A DNA stretch of 64,000 bases from Streptococcus cuniculi. GTDB lineage: Bacteria; Bacillota; Bacilli; Lactobacillales; Streptococcaceae. Shown one piece after another: positions 8,859 through 17,129 of the stretch. Below the pieces are notes generated by a model, which worked only from the letters and a program-made list of their open reading frames with translations, ran no database searches and was not told the DNA's origin. Each line of letters opens with the position of its first letter. The first letter of the stretch is position 1. The DNA lies in NCBI RefSeq assembly GCF_001921845.1, contig NZ_MSJM01000002.1, positions 62,001 to 126,000 of the forward strand, in the 5' to 3' direction. A program made the position numbers and the translations under genes.

Positions 8859-9632
8859 ATGACAAGATACGTACTGATTACCGGTGCGACAAGTGGAATT
8901 GGAAAAGCGATGGCCTACGCATTTGCCAAAAATCGTGATCAGGTGATTCTCACGGGTCGTAGAGTAGAAAAGTTGCAGGAAATCCAGGCTGATATAACAG
9001 AAAAATATGGTGTTGAGGCTTTCTATTACCAGATGGACGTGACAAATGCAGCAGAAGTAGTAGCGGTTTGCCAGCAGATGTTAGCAGACCTACCGCAGAT
9101 TGACATCTTGGTCAATAATGCAGGTTTGGCGCTAGGGCTTGAAAAATTCCATAACTATGACGTGGCAGATATGGTCACCATGCTCGACACCAATGTGAAG
9201 GGCTTGCTGTATGTGACGCGCCAGATTCTACCAAGCATGGTCGAACGTGACCAAGGGCATGTAATCAATATTGGCTCGACAGCGGGTATCTATGCCTATG
9301 CAGGGGCAGCAGTCTATGCGGCCACAAAATCAGCTGTCAAGGTCTTGAGTGACGGTATCCGTATCGATACCATTGACAAGAATATCAAGGTCACGACCAT
9401 TCAGCCAGGGATTGTGGAAACTGATTTCAGTCAGGTGCGTTTTCACGGGGACAAGGAGCGGGCAGCGACTGTCTATCAAGGAATTGAAGCCTTACAAGCA
9501 GAAGATATTGCCCAGAGCGTTCTATTTGTTGCCAACCAACCCCGCCACGTACAAATTTCAGATATGACCATTATGGCCACCAAACAAGCCACAGGATTTA
9601 TGATTCACAGAGAAAGGGAGGATCATTCATGA
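8859..9632 (+). CDS. Short-chain dehydrogenase/reductase (YdfG-like)
   Basis: This 257-aa classical SDR has TGATSGIGKA (nucleotide-binding Gly-rich motif, residues 8-17), NNAG, and the YAATKSA catalytic Tyr/Lys motif preceded by Ser in INIGSTAG. The closest group I recall is NADP-dependent 3-hydroxy acid or serine dehydrogenase (YdfG). The substrate cannot be told from sequence. The start at 8859 is set by the AGGAGGGGG directly upstream; earlier in-frame codons overlap that site. The last four bases overlap the start of the lipoprotein gene (ATGA). Confidence 0.9.
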   Translation: MTRYVLITGATSGIGKAMAYAFAKNRDQVILTGRRVEKLQEIQADITEKYGVEAFYYQMDVTNAAEVVAVCQQMLADLPQIDILVNNAGLALGLEKFHNYDVADMVTMLDTNVKGLLYVTRQILPSMVERDQGHVINIGSTAGIYAYAGAAVYAATKSAVKVLSDGIRIDTIDKNIKVTTIQPGIVETDFSQVRFHGDKERAATVYQGIEALQAEDIAQSVLFVANQPRHVQISDMTIMATKQATGFMIHREREDHS

Positions 9633-10072
9633 AAAAATACACACTTCTTGCCATGTCTTTACTGGCTGTTTTAACCTTATCTACAGGCTGTTCTACGAAA
9701 ACTCCCAAAACTAATGCGAGTAGTAGCGCAAGTTCTAGCCAAGTATCGACTAGCTCCTCATCCTCTACAGATAGCTCTTCTTCAGTAGCAGCGGCATCCA
9801 GTTCTGAAGCGCCAGCTGCAGAGCCGGTCACAGATCCTGCTGATGCCATACAGAATGACAATACAGGTGTGACCCTAGATAGTGGTCAGGATACGATTAA
9901 CTATGCCAATAGTATTCTTGGAGACAAGGGCTGGACAGTCTTAGAAGACAATTACAATCGGACGGATTCCATCCCATATAACCTCTTGCAAGGAACAGAC
10001 GGCTCACTCTACCGCGTCTATCAGAATGGTGTGATTCTCGACATGGACGATACGGTTGTGCACCAACCTTAG
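9629..10072 (+). CDS. Ser-rich lipoprotein (DUF4947-like)
   Basis: This 147-aa secreted lipoprotein has a basic start and hydrophobic core, then a lipobox ending LSTGC with the lipidated Cys at about residue 21. A ~45-residue Ser/Ala/Thr-rich linker follows. The small C-terminal domain (about 80-147) contains LGDKGWTVLEDNYNR and a YRVYQNG strand. I associate this with the DUF4947 group found in streptococci, with moderate certainty. It is coupled to the SDR gene by a 4-nt overlap. Function is unknown. Confidence 0.8.
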   Translation: MKKYTLLAMSLLAVLTLSTGCSTKTPKTNASSSASSSQVSTSSSSSTDSSSSVAAASSSEAPAAEPVTDPADAIQNDNTGVTLDSGQDTINYANSILGDKGWTVLEDNYNRTDSIPYNLLQGTDGSLYRVYQNGVILDMDDTVVHQP

Positions 10073-10096
10073 TGAGTAAAGAAGTTTCAGGCAAAC

Positions 10097-10152
10097 AAAA
10101 AAACGAACAGAGGAAGCATTCTGATGAACGGACTTCCACATGTTCGTTTTTT
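10097..10152. terminator. Bidirectional terminator between lipoprotein and XRE genes
   Basis: AAAAAACGAACA pairs with TGTTCGTTTTTT, and an inner GGAAG/CTTCC extends the hairpin. A-runs and T-runs flank it on both sides, so it can serve both convergent genes. Confidence 0.85.
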
Positions 10153-10170
10153 CTATTTTGATGCGATGTT

Positions 10171-10620
10171 TTACTCTGACTGTTTCAATGCACCTGACTC
10201 ATAGAGCTGCGCGATGAGGCTGGTTTGGGCTTCTTTTTCAAAGCCTAGTTCAGAGAGAAGGGTCATCATTCTTGCTTCAGAAATGCCTTTTTCTTTGGCA
10301 GAAGAGAGGGTTTTAAAGATGCTTGAAATGACATAATCGGCGATTTTGCTGCTTTCTTCGACAGACATTGGCTCATGATCAAGCGATGAGATGGTACTAT
10401 ATTCCTTATCACGCTTTCCAGTGAGGTAGTCGACACTCACCTGAAAGAAGATGGCTAAGTCTGTAATCTGAGCGAGATTGGGCTCGAGTAGGCCACGTTC
10501 CCATCTGGAATAGGTTCCTTGTTTGATATTGAGCTCATTTGATAATTCCTGTTGGGTTAATTGGGCACTTTTTCGTAACTCTTTCAGTCGCTGGCTAAAG
10601 AGATTTTTACTCGTATCCAT
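10171..10620 (-). CDS. XRE-family transcriptional regulator
   Basis: This 149-aa protein has an N-terminal Cro/C1-type HTH (residues ~10-65: RLKELRKSAQLTQQELS, then IKQGTYSRWERGLLEP). The C-terminal part is helical and unassigned. The ATG at 10620 is chosen over the one at 10632 because GGAG lies six bases before it. It is divergent from the small gene at 10819. Between them two near-identical palindromes flank a strong promoter, so it probably represses that gene and perhaps itself. No signature of a peptide-sensing Rgg protein (long TPR tail) is present. Confidence 0.88.
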   Translation of the reverse strand: MDTSKNLFSQRLKELRKSAQLTQQELSNELNIKQGTYSRWERGLLEPNLAQITDLAIFFQVSVDYLTGKRDKEYSTISSLDHEPMSVEESSKIADYVISSIFKTLSSAKEKGISEARMMTLLSELGFEKEAQTSLIAQLYESGALKQSE

Positions 10621-10659
10621 GATTGACTCCATTTTTATTCATAATCGTATATTTTTTTG

Positions 10660-10688
10660 TTGACAAATTAGATACCAATTAGTATACT
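10660..10688 (+). promoter_or_regulatory. Strong sigma-70-type promoter
   Basis: TTGACA (10660-10665), exactly 17 bp, then TATACT (10683-10688). It reads toward the small gene at 10819 and is overlapped by the first operator. Confidence 0.85.
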
Positions 10689-10708
10689 ATAGATATACCA
10701 TTTGGTAT
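10672..10708. promoter_or_regulatory. Two operator palindromes of the XRE regulator
   Basis: ATACCA-N2-TAGTAT at 10672-10685 and ATACCA-N2-TGGTAT at 10695-10708 are 14-bp dyads with centres 23 bp apart. The second is perfect and the first has one mismatch per arm pair. They cover the -10 and transcription start of the + promoter, as expected for repressor binding. Assignment to the XRE protein is inference from position. Confidence 0.7.
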
Positions 10709-10818
10709 TAGTCATATAAAGAATCTTGTAGGATTATTTTACCATAAATCAGGCTAAATGCCTATGGTCAGATAGAGAGTTTGCACAAAAGGCACATGGA
10801 AGTAGAAAAGGAGAGAAG

Positions 10819-11055
10819 ATGGAGTATATCAGTGCGGATCCCCATACCTTGACGGATATTATTGGAAAATTGACAGAGTTAGAAATGGTCGGCTATATTA
10901 TGTATTCGCCAAAATTAAAGAAAAGAATCCTTTTGACCAACGAAATGTACAATGAATTGGACAAGGAGGAGCTACATCTCCACCAATCCCGACGTGAGGC
11001 CGTTATGCAGGCAATGGATTTAGTAAAAGAGTTCCTGTCAGAAGAAAAGGGCTAA
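10819..11055 (+). CDS. Small hypothetical protein controlled by the XRE promoter
   Basis: This is a 78-aa protein of mixed charge with a central KLKKRILL segment and a helical, acidic C-terminus. I do not recognise the family. It has a good RBS (GGAGAGAAG) and lies about 120 bases downstream of a strong promoter overlapped by two operators. The small size, divergent XRE repressor and dual operator resemble phage-type switches or antitoxin-like regulatory pairs. No toxin or phage gene is adjacent. Confidence 0.65.
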   Translation: MEYISADPHTLTDIIGKLTELEMVGYIMYSPKLKKRILLTNEMYNELDKEELHLHQSRREAVMQAMDLVKEFLSEEKG

Positions 11056-11130
11056 ACAAGCCTTTTTCTTTTTATAAGATATAAGTCATTAGAACATCAA
11101 AGCCCCTAACCATGCGGGCTTTTTACGTTC
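11042..11130 (+). terminator. Two tandem hairpins with T-runs after the small gene
   Basis: The first hairpin (AAAGGGCT with AAGCCTTTTT, about 11046-11070) overlaps the stop codon. The second (AAAGCCCC with GCGGGCTTTTT, 11099-11129) follows. Both have 3' T-runs on the + strand. Confidence 0.7.
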
Positions 11131-11132
11131 TA

Positions 11133-11840
11133 TTATTTTTCCATAAAGTCAACCATCTGCCGAATGATCTCATCCTGTTGTTCGGAAGCAGAAATAGTAG
11201 CGGTACCGTCTTTTCGTTGTTGACCGTAAAGACCGAATCCGCTGTGATTTCCACCCTGAATGGTCACATAGTGTGTCGTTTCTGGCAGGCGTTTTTTAGC
11301 TTCTTCATATTTGTCCCATTTTAGGACCTTGTCTTCTGACGCAGTCAGCGACAGCACAGGGAGCTGGCTTTTTGCTAAGTCGGTGCTATCAGGCGGATAG
11401 GCTGCTAGTAGTATCAAACCTTCAACTTGGGGGAGTGCTGCGTTCATGCTAGCTACAACCCCGCCTAGGGAATGCCCGCCGATATACACTTGCTTCAAGT
11501 CATAACGTTTGATGACTTCTTGGAGCTTGCCAGTAGAGAGAATGGGAAGATGGAGGGTGGAGTGGAGGAGATAGACCGTATAGCCATGGTCTGCGAGTCC
11601 TGCGCCTAATTTGGCATAACTTGCATCTTCGACCAGACCGCCACCGTATAGAATCACGGCTCCTTTTTCATCTTTAGCCTTGAAAATGGTGGTTCCTGCC
11701 TCATTTGTGGCATTCTCCATATAAGCTAGAGCCTCTGAAGTAGGCTTGTAGGTCATGGTCTTGAGTGCAATACCGCCCGAGATTCCCACCACAAGCAGTA
11801 GGAGTAGTCCAATTTTAAGGATCTTTTTCAATCGTTTCAT
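11133..11840 (-). CDS. Membrane-anchored alpha/beta hydrolase
   Basis: This 235-aa protein has an N-terminal signal anchor (basic MKRLKK, then a Leu/Val-rich stretch) and an extracellular alpha/beta hydrolase domain. The nucleophile elbow reads IGGHSLGG (Ser in G-H-S-L-G). The acid is probably in TASEDKVL and the His in GGNHSGFG. The closest group is the dienelactone-hydrolase-like alpha/beta hydrolase 5 family. The ATG at 11840 follows AGGAAA; an upstream in-frame extension spoils the signal anchor. The substrate is unknown. Confidence 0.85.
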   Translation of the reverse strand: MKRLKKILKIGLLLLLVVGISGGIALKTMTYKPTSEALAYMENATNEAGTTIFKAKDEKGAVILYGGGLVEDASYAKLGAGLADHGYTVYLLHSTLHLPILSTGKLQEVIKRYDLKQVYIGGHSLGGVVASMNAALPQVEGLILLAAYPPDSTDLAKSQLPVLSLTASEDKVLKWDKYEEAKKRLPETTHYVTIQGGNHSGFGLYGQQRKDGTATISASEQQDEIIRQMVDFMEK

Positions 11841-12049
11841 GTTGTTTCCTTTTTTACTAATGTTTTTTAAATGAAATAAAAAGTCGTAGTTTTGCTTACT
11901 GTTCATCAAGAAAAGAAGCCCTTATTGGAGCTTCTTTGGAGACACTCTGGCGACAATTCAATTGTTTTCATCTCGTTTTTACATGATTTATCAACTTTAA
12001 ATAGTGCTAAATCAGGAATGGAAAAGGCCGTCAAAACTCTCTAGTTTAT

Positions 12050-12088
12050 AGGCTCAGGCTAAAATGGTCTACTAGACCATTTTACTCC
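12050..12088 (-). terminator. guaA terminator hairpin, shared with a dispersed element core
   Basis: AAAATGGTC-TACTA-GACCATTTT forms a 9-bp stem that includes the guaA stop codon. The surrounding motif (GGCTCAGGCT before and ACTCC after) recurs around 16875-16910 with compensated stem bases. Confidence 0.65.
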
Positions 12089-13629
12089 CACTCGACTGTT
12101 GCTGGTGGTTTGCTGGTGATGTCGTAGACGATGCGGTTGACGTGATCGACTTCGTTGACGATACGAACGGAGATTTTTTGGAGGACTTCCCATGGGATTT
12201 TGGCGAAGTCTGCGGTCATGCCGTCGATAGAAGTGATAGCGCGGATAGCAATCGTGTAGTCATAGGTACGACCGTCTCCCATTACTCCAACAGAGCGGAC
12301 ACCGGTATTGACGGTGAAGTATTGCCAAATGTCGCGGTCAAGTCCAGCTTTTGCGATTTCTTCACGGAGAATGGCATCAGACTCACGAACGGTTTCAAGT
12401 TTTTCTTCAGTGATTTCCCCCATGACGCGAATGGCAAGCCCTGGACCTGGGAATGGTTGACGCCAAACGACTTCATCAGGCATGCCAAGTTCTGTTCCTA
12501 AGGCACGAACTTCGTCCTTGTAAAGGGTGTTGAGCGGCTCAATCAACTTGAACTGCATATCTTCTGGCAAGCCCCCTACGTTGTGGTGCGATTTAATGGT
12601 TTGAGCCGTATCTGTTCCAGATTCGATAACGTCTGTATAGAGCGTTCCTTGGGCAAGAAATTCAACATCAGTCAGCTTACTTGCTTCGTCATCAAAGACA
12701 TAGACAAATTCATTTCCGATGATTTTGCGTTTTTGTTCAGGGTCAGATACGCCTGCTAATTTATCAAGGAAACGTTTGGCAGCATCTGCCTTGACAATGT
12801 TCAAGCCAAATTTACCACCTAGCATCTCCATGACTTGGTCGGCTTCGCCCTTGCGAAGCAGTCCGTGGTCAACGAAGATACAGATGAGTTGATCCCCAAT
12901 CGCTTTTTGGAGGAGAACCCCTACAACAGATGAATCAACCCCGCCAGATAGTCCAAGAAGCACCTTCTTGTCCCCTACGGTTTCACGAATCTTGGCAATC
13001 TGCATGTCGATGAAATTGTCCATTGACCAATCGCCTTTGGCACCACAGATATGGAGTGCGAAATTGCGCAAAATATCATTTCCATAAACGGAATGGCGCA
13101 CTTCTGGGTGGAATTGAATCCCGTAAATCTTTTTATCGGGATTTTCAATGGCTGCATAAGGGCAATCAGCTGAAACTCCTGTGCGGACAAAGCCTTCAGG
13201 GATTTCAGTCACCGCGTCCCCATGGCTCATCAAGACCAGCTGCTCTTCAGGCGTTCCCTCAAAGAGAGGAGAAGGAGTGTGGGTCAGCTCAGATTGGCCG
13301 TATTCACGATTTCCAGCGTCGCCAGCAGGAACGACCTTGCCACCGAGCTTGTGGGTAATCAGTTGCATACCGTAGCAAATCCCCAAAATGGGAATACCTA
13401 GCTCAAAAATTTCTGGGTCAATATCAAAGGAACCGTCTTCGTAAACAGAATTTGGTCCACCGGAGAGCACGATTCCGACAGGGTTCATCTCACGAACTTC
13501 AGCTGCTGAAATCTTGTGGCTCTTGAGTTCGGAGAAGACACCAATCTCACGGATACGGCGTGAAATCAGCTGATTGTACTGGCTACCATAGTCCAGAACG
13601 ATGATTTTTTCGACGTCTTGGAGTGTCAT
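12082..13629 (-). CDS. guaA: GMP synthase (glutamine-hydrolysing)
   Basis: GuaA (515 aa) converts XMP to GMP using glutamine amide nitrogen. The N-terminal class I glutaminase has GICYGMQ (Cys 85 nucleophile) and the HPEV His-Glu pair. The ATP-pyrophosphatase domain has the [10 protein letters not shown] loop. The C-terminal dimerisation domain ends in the conserved PPATVEWE. The ATG at 13629 has AAAGGAAA upstream, which an earlier in-frame ATG would overlap. It is divergent from a GntR regulator. Confidence 0.97.
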   Translation of the reverse strand: MTLQDVEKIIVLDYGSQYNQLISRRIREIGVFSELKSHKISAAEVREMNPVGIVLSGGPNSVYEDGSFDIDPEIFELGIPILGICYGMQLITHKLGGKVVPAGDAGNREYGQSELTHTPSPLFEGTPEEQLVLMSHGDAVTEIPEGFVRTGVSADCPYAAIENPDKKIYGIQFHPEVRHSVYGNDILRNFALHICGAKGDWSMDNFIDMQIAKIRETVGDKKVLLGLSGGVDSSVVGVLLQKAIGDQLICIFVDHGLLRKGEADQVMEMLGGKFGLNIVKADAAKRFLDKLAGVSDPEQKRKIIGNEFVYVFDDEASKLTDVEFLAQGTLYTDVIESGTDTAQTIKSHHNVGGLPEDMQFKLIEPLNTLYKDEVRALGTELGMPDEVVWRQPFPGPGLAIRVMGEITEEKLETVRESDAILREEIAKAGLDRDIWQYFTVNTGVRSVGVMGDGRTYDYTIAIRAITSIDGMTADFAKIPWEVLQKISVRIVNEVDHVNRIVYDITSKPPATVEWE

Positions 13630-13724
13630 GTTATTTCCTTTCAAATAAAAATATCAAATGATGTTTCTTATTCTATCATAAAAACGAACAATTTGCAGTA
13701 AGAATGGTTAAAAAGATAGAAATT

Positions 13725-13733
13725 TGGTACAAT
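13725..13733 (+). promoter_or_regulatory. Extended -10 promoter of the GntR gene
   Basis: TGGTACAAT (TG-N-TACAAT) lies 27 bp before the GntR start codon, in the 130-bp region shared with divergent guaA. Confidence 0.55.
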
Positions 13734-13759
13734 AGAAAGAGAAACGAAGAGGAGTGAGT

Positions 13760-14458
13760 ATGAAAGCTGCTTATATTGCCATTCACGATAAATTAAAAGA
13801 AGAAATTGACCGTGGAGTCTGGAAAATCGGCGAGCGTTTACCGAGCGAGCGGGACTTAGCTGATGAGTTTGGTGTGTCGCGAATGACCTTGCGCCAAGGG
13901 ATTACGCTTTTGGTGGAAGAAGGGGTTCTACAGAGAAAAGTTGGTTCGGGAACCTATGTGGCTAGCACCCGTGTCCAAGAAAAAATGCGTGGAACCATGT
14001 CTTTTACAGATATTATTCAACTTCAAGGCAAAACTCCGTCCAGTCAATTGTTGTCCTATATCCGAACAAAGCCCAATGATAAGGAAGTGAGTCAATTGAA
14101 TTTACAGGCAGGAGAGTATGTCGTGCGGATGGAACGTGTGCGTTTTGCAGATAATATCCCTGTTGTCTATGAGGTGGCCAGTATCCCTGAGCGTTTGATT
14201 CATAATGTCAAAAAGAGCGATGTGACCAATCATTTCTTCAAAACCTTGACGGAAAATGGCTACCGTATCGGGAAAAGCCACCAGACCATCTATGCTCGCT
14301 TGGCCAACGAACAGGTAGCCAAACACCTACAAATCACTAAAAATCAAGCCATTTTGGCGCTGCGCCAAGTTTCGTATTTGGAAGATGGTCAACCGTTTGA
14401 GTATGTCAATAGTCAATATGTCGGCGAGCGTTTTGAATTTTATTTAGAAAACAATTAG
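13760..14458 (+). CDS. GntR-family regulator with UTRA ligand domain (HutC subfamily)
   Basis: This 232-aa protein has an N-terminal winged helix (IHDKLKEEIDRGVWKIGERLPSE, then LADEFGVSRMTLRQGI) and a UTRA sugar/effector-binding domain from about residue 80, ending FEYVNSQYVGERFEF. HutC-type regulators sense sugars, amino sugars or related metabolites. No sugar operon is adjacent, so the target may be distant. The ATG at 13760 is chosen because the upstream GTG overlaps the GAGGAG ribosome binding site. The stop codon lies within a dispersed palindrome. Confidence 0.92.
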   Translation: MKAAYIAIHDKLKEEIDRGVWKIGERLPSERDLADEFGVSRMTLRQGITLLVEEGVLQRKVGSGTYVASTRVQEKMRGTMSFTDIIQLQGKTPSSQLLSYIRTKPNDKEVSQLNLQAGEYVVRMERVRFADNIPVVYEVASIPERLIHNVKKSDVTNHFFKTLTENGYRIGKSHQTIYARLANEQVAKHLQITKNQAILALRQVSYLEDGQPFEYVNSQYVGERFEFYLENN

Positions 14459-14484
14459 TTTGCATAATATTTATTATGTAAACT
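14457..14484. repeat. Dispersed TTTACATAA-type palindrome, copy 1
   Basis: AGTTTGCATAAT and ATTATGTAAACT arms form a near-perfect dyad that overlaps the GntR stop codon and is followed by T6, so it may double as a terminator. The same palindrome occurs five more times before 23.3 kb. Confidence 0.75.
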
Positions 14485-14533
14485 TTTTTATGACTAAAAA
14501 TAGATAGGCAGGCTTTATCCCATGGGAAAAATT

Positions 14534-14542
14534 TGGTATAAT
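14534..14542 (+). promoter_or_regulatory. Extended -10 promoter of ylxM-ffh
   Basis: TGGTATAAT lies only seven bases before the ylxM start codon, so the transcript has a very short leader. Confidence 0.65.
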
Positions 14543-14549
14543 AGAGGGT

Positions 14550-14882
14550 ATGGAAATTGAAAAAACAAATCGGATGAATGCCTTGTTTGAATTTTACGCG
14601 GCGCTCTTGACCGATAAACAGATGAATTATATTGAGCTGTATTATGCGGATGATTATAGTCTAGCGGAGATTGCCGAGGAATTTCAGGTCAGCCGTCAGG
14701 CGGTGTATGACAATATCAAGCGGACGGAGAAGATTTTAGAAGATTACGAGAAAAAATTGCACATGTATTCCGATTACATTGTCCGCAGTCAGATTTTTGA
14801 TCAAATCCTCGAACGTTATCCCGCAGATGACTTTCTGCAGGAGCAAATCACCATCTTAAGCAGCATTGACAATAGAGAATAA
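14550..14882 (+). CDS. ylxM: YlxM, putative SRP-associated DNA-binding protein (UPF0122)
   Basis: This 110-aa protein has a sigma-factor-like [43 protein letters not shown] at residues ~17-60. It is the usual upstream neighbour of ffh in streptococci and lies 11 bases before it. It has been reported to modulate SRP function in Streptococcus mutans. Start choice is fixed by position: the ATG follows AGAGGGT closely. Confidence 0.93.
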   Translation: MEIEKTNRMNALFEFYAALLTDKQMNYIELYYADDYSLAEIAEEFQVSRQAVYDNIKRTEKILEDYEKKLHMYSDYIVRSQIFDQILERYPADDFLQEQITILSSIDNRE

Positions 14883-14893
14883 AGGAGAAGACC

Positions 14894-16459
14894 ATGGCTT
14901 TTGAAAGTTTAACCGAACGTTTACAAAATGTCTTTAAAAACCTACGCCGTAAGGGCAAAATCAGCGAGAGCGATGTCCAAGAGGCGACCAAAGAGATTCG
15001 TCTAGCTCTTCTTGAGGCGGACGTTGCCCTACCAGTCGTGAAGGACTTTATCAAGAAGGTCCGTGAGCGGGCTGTTGGCCATGAGGTCATTGAAACGCTG
15101 AATCCTGCCCAACAAATCATCAAAATTGTCGATGAAGAATTGACTGCGATTTTAGGGTCTGATACAGCTGAAATCAATAAATCACCAAAAATCCCAACCA
15201 TTATCATGATGGTCGGTCTGCAAGGGGCTGGTAAAACGACTTTTGCAGGGAAATTAGCCAATAAACTTAAAAAAGAAGAAAATGCTCGTCCCTTGCTGAT
15301 TGCGGCGGACATCTATCGTCCAGCAGCCATTGACCAGTTGAAAACCTTGGGTCAACAGATAGAAGTGCCTGTCTTTGAGTTGGGGACAGGTGTTCCAGCG
15401 GTTGATATTGTCAAGCAAGGTCTTGAAGTTGCTAAACAAAACAATAATGACTATGTCTTGATTGATACGGCAGGTCGTCTGCAAATCGACGAAGTTCTCA
15501 TGAACGAATTGCGGGATGTGAAGGCACTTGCCCAGCCAAATGAAATCCTCCTCGTGGTCGATGCCATGATTGGTCAGGAAGCAGCGAATGTCGCTCGGGA
15601 GTTTAATAACCAGCTCGAAGTGACTGGGGTGATTTTAACCAAGATTGACGGGGATACCCGTGGTGGTGCGGCGCTCTCTGTTCGCCATATCACAGGAAAA
15701 CCAATCAAATTCACCGGTACAGGTGAGAAGATTACCGATATTGAAACTTTCCACCCAGACCGCATGTCTAGCCGTATCCTCGGCATGGGAGACATGCTGA
15801 CCTTGATTGAGAAGGCTTCTCAAGAATATGACGAGAAGAAATCGCTTGAACTCGCTGAAAAAATGCGGGAAAACACCTTTGATTTCAACGATTTCATCGA
15901 TCAGCTCGACCAAGTTCAAAACATGGGACCAATGGAAGATTTGCTCAAGATGATTCCAGGAATGGCAGGCAATCCAGCCCTTGCCAATCTCAAGGTTGAT
16001 GAGCGCGAAATCGCGAGAAAACGCGCCATCGTCTCGTCCATGACACCAGCAGAGCGTGAAAATCCTGACTTGCTAAGCCCGAGCCGTCGCAGACGGATTG
16101 CCAATGGTTCTGGAAATACCTTTGTCGAAGTCAACAAATTCATCAAGGACTTTAACCAAGCCAAGGCCATGATGCAGGGGGTCATGTCAGGTGATATGAA
16201 CAAGATGATGAAGCAGATGGGAATTAACCCCAATAATCTTCCGAAAAATCTGCCCAACAACATGGACATGTCTGCCCTTGAAGGCATGATGGGACAAGGC
16301 GGAATGCCTGATTTATCAGCCTTAGGCGGAGCTGGTATGCCAGATATGAGCCAAATGTTTGGCGGCGGATTGAAAGGTAAAATCGGTGAATTTGCTATGA
16401 AACAATCCATGAAACGCATGGCCAACAAAATGAAGAAAGCGAAAAAGAAGAGAAAATAA
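14894..16459 (+). CDS. ffh: Signal recognition particle GTPase Ffh
   Basis: This SRP54 homologue (521 aa) binds signal peptides and SRP RNA and targets ribosomes to FtsY. The N domain is followed by the GTPase G domain with GLQGAGKTT (G1), DTAGRLQ (G3) and TKIDGD (G4). The C-terminal Met-rich M domain ends in a basic lysine tail. A GGAGAAG precedes the ATG. Its stop lies inside a strong intrinsic terminator. Confidence 0.98.
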   Translation: MAFESLTERLQNVFKNLRRKGKISESDVQEATKEIRLALLEADVALPVVKDFIKKVRERAVGHEVIETLNPAQQIIKIVDEELTAILGSDTAEINKSPKIPTIIMMVGLQGAGKTTFAGKLANKLKKEENARPLLIAADIYRPAAIDQLKTLGQQIEVPVFELGTGVPAVDIVKQGLEVAKQNNNDYVLIDTAGRLQIDEVLMNELRDVKALAQPNEILLVVDAMIGQEAANVAREFNNQLEVTGVILTKIDGDTRGGAALSVRHITGKPIKFTGTGEKITDIETFHPDRMSSRILGMGDMLTLIEKASQEYDEKKSLELAEKMRENTFDFNDFIDQLDQVQNMGPMEDLLKMIPGMAGNPALANLKVDEREIARKRAIVSSMTPAERENPDLLSPSRRRRIANGSGNTFVEVNKFIKDFNQAKAMMQGVMSGDMNKMMKQMGINPNNLPKNLPNNMDMSALEGMMGQGGMPDLSALGGAGMPDMSQMFGGGLKGKIGEFAMKQSMKRMANKMKKAKKKRK

Positions 16460-16472
16460 ATCTCTTCTTTTT
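16442..16472 (+). terminator. ffh terminator
   Basis: A perfect 12-bp inverted repeat (AAAAAGAAGAGA and TCTCTTCTTTTT) with a 7-nt loop containing the ffh stop codon, ending in T5. Confidence 0.88.
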
Positions 16473-16506
16473 GATATAAAAATGATGTCACTTGGTGAAT
16501 AAGGTG

Positions 16507-16644
16507 ATGGACCGTGAGCAACTTGATAAGGGCTTTGCGACCTGGTTAAGTCAGATATTTGATAAAGACGAGACCGCCCAGTATACAGTCCATATCGAAG
16601 TCTGGTATCGAGACGATACAATCATCGACCAAGATTATCGGTAG
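16507..16644 (+). CDS. Short hypothetical reading frame, possibly a gene remnant
   Basis: An ATG frame of 45 codons encodes a protein-like sequence: an acidic start with EQLDKGFATWLSQIF and a VHIEVWYRDD strand. No proper ribosome binding site is visible (AAGG only two bases before the ATG). It follows the ffh terminator and ends 17 bases before the palindrome that starts element A. I do not recognise it. It may be the 3' remnant of a gene cut by insertion of that element. Confidence 0.3.
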   Translation: MDREQLDKGFATWLSQIFDKDETAQYTVHIEVWYRDDTIIDQDYR

Positions 16645-16660
16645 ACCAATCGAAAGTTTA

Positions 16661-17006
16661 GTTTACGTAATATTTATTATGTAAATTAAAAACATAGACA
16701 AACCCAAGATCTATTTAAACAAGTTCAAAAGCCCTGCTGACGTTACATTCAATTTCCGATTTTTGCGAGCAGAGCGAGCCTCATCAGATACTTTTCGCTG
16801 TGGTAAAAGTAGGGAGTGGGATAAAAATCGTGATTTCGTAGAAATCGATTATCCTCGCTCCTTTGTTTCTGGGCTCGGGCTAAAATAATCCACTGGATTA
16901 TTTTACTCCGTAGGAAGTCGCTATACAGTCCGAACCACCTAAGAAAAGTATCGCAAAAGAACTTTTTCTTTAACCTAATTTTACATAATATATATTATGT
17001 AAAATT
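16661..17006. repeat. Modular palindrome-bounded repeat element, copy A
   Basis: A ~345-bp non-coding element bounded by TTTAC..GTAAA palindromes (16661-16686, and a perfect 30-bp one at 16977-17006). Inside, conserved flanks shared with copy B (22962-23270) end in GATACTTTTC (16787-16796) and its complement GAAAAGTATC (16943-16952). These can close a stem around a core that differs from copy B. This core holds two hairpins: one near 16815-16862, and a GGGCTCGGGCT hairpin resembling the 3' end of guaA. There is no reading frame of interest. Together with the short frame at 16507 this accounts for the gap between ffh and flotillin. Confidence 0.8.
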
Positions 17007-17089
17007 TTTTCTTGTTTAAAAAGATATACGTAAAATGGATTATCGTAAGTATTTTCATTAAAATTAAAAGTGCATAAAGGTTCATTTTA

Positions 17090-17098
17090 TGCTATACT
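17090..17098 (+). promoter_or_regulatory. Promoter of the flotillin gene
   Basis: TGCTATACT (extended -10) lies 31 bp before the flotillin ATG, downstream of repeat element A. Confidence 0.6.
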
Positions 17099-17129
17099 GA
17101 GGATAATAAAATATTTATGAGGTGAAAAA

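Noticed and set aside
10171-11055. XRE plus small gene as a prophage remnant or classic type II toxin-antitoxin pair
   Set aside because: The genes are divergent, not co-transcribed, and no integrase, attachment site or known toxin fold is visible.
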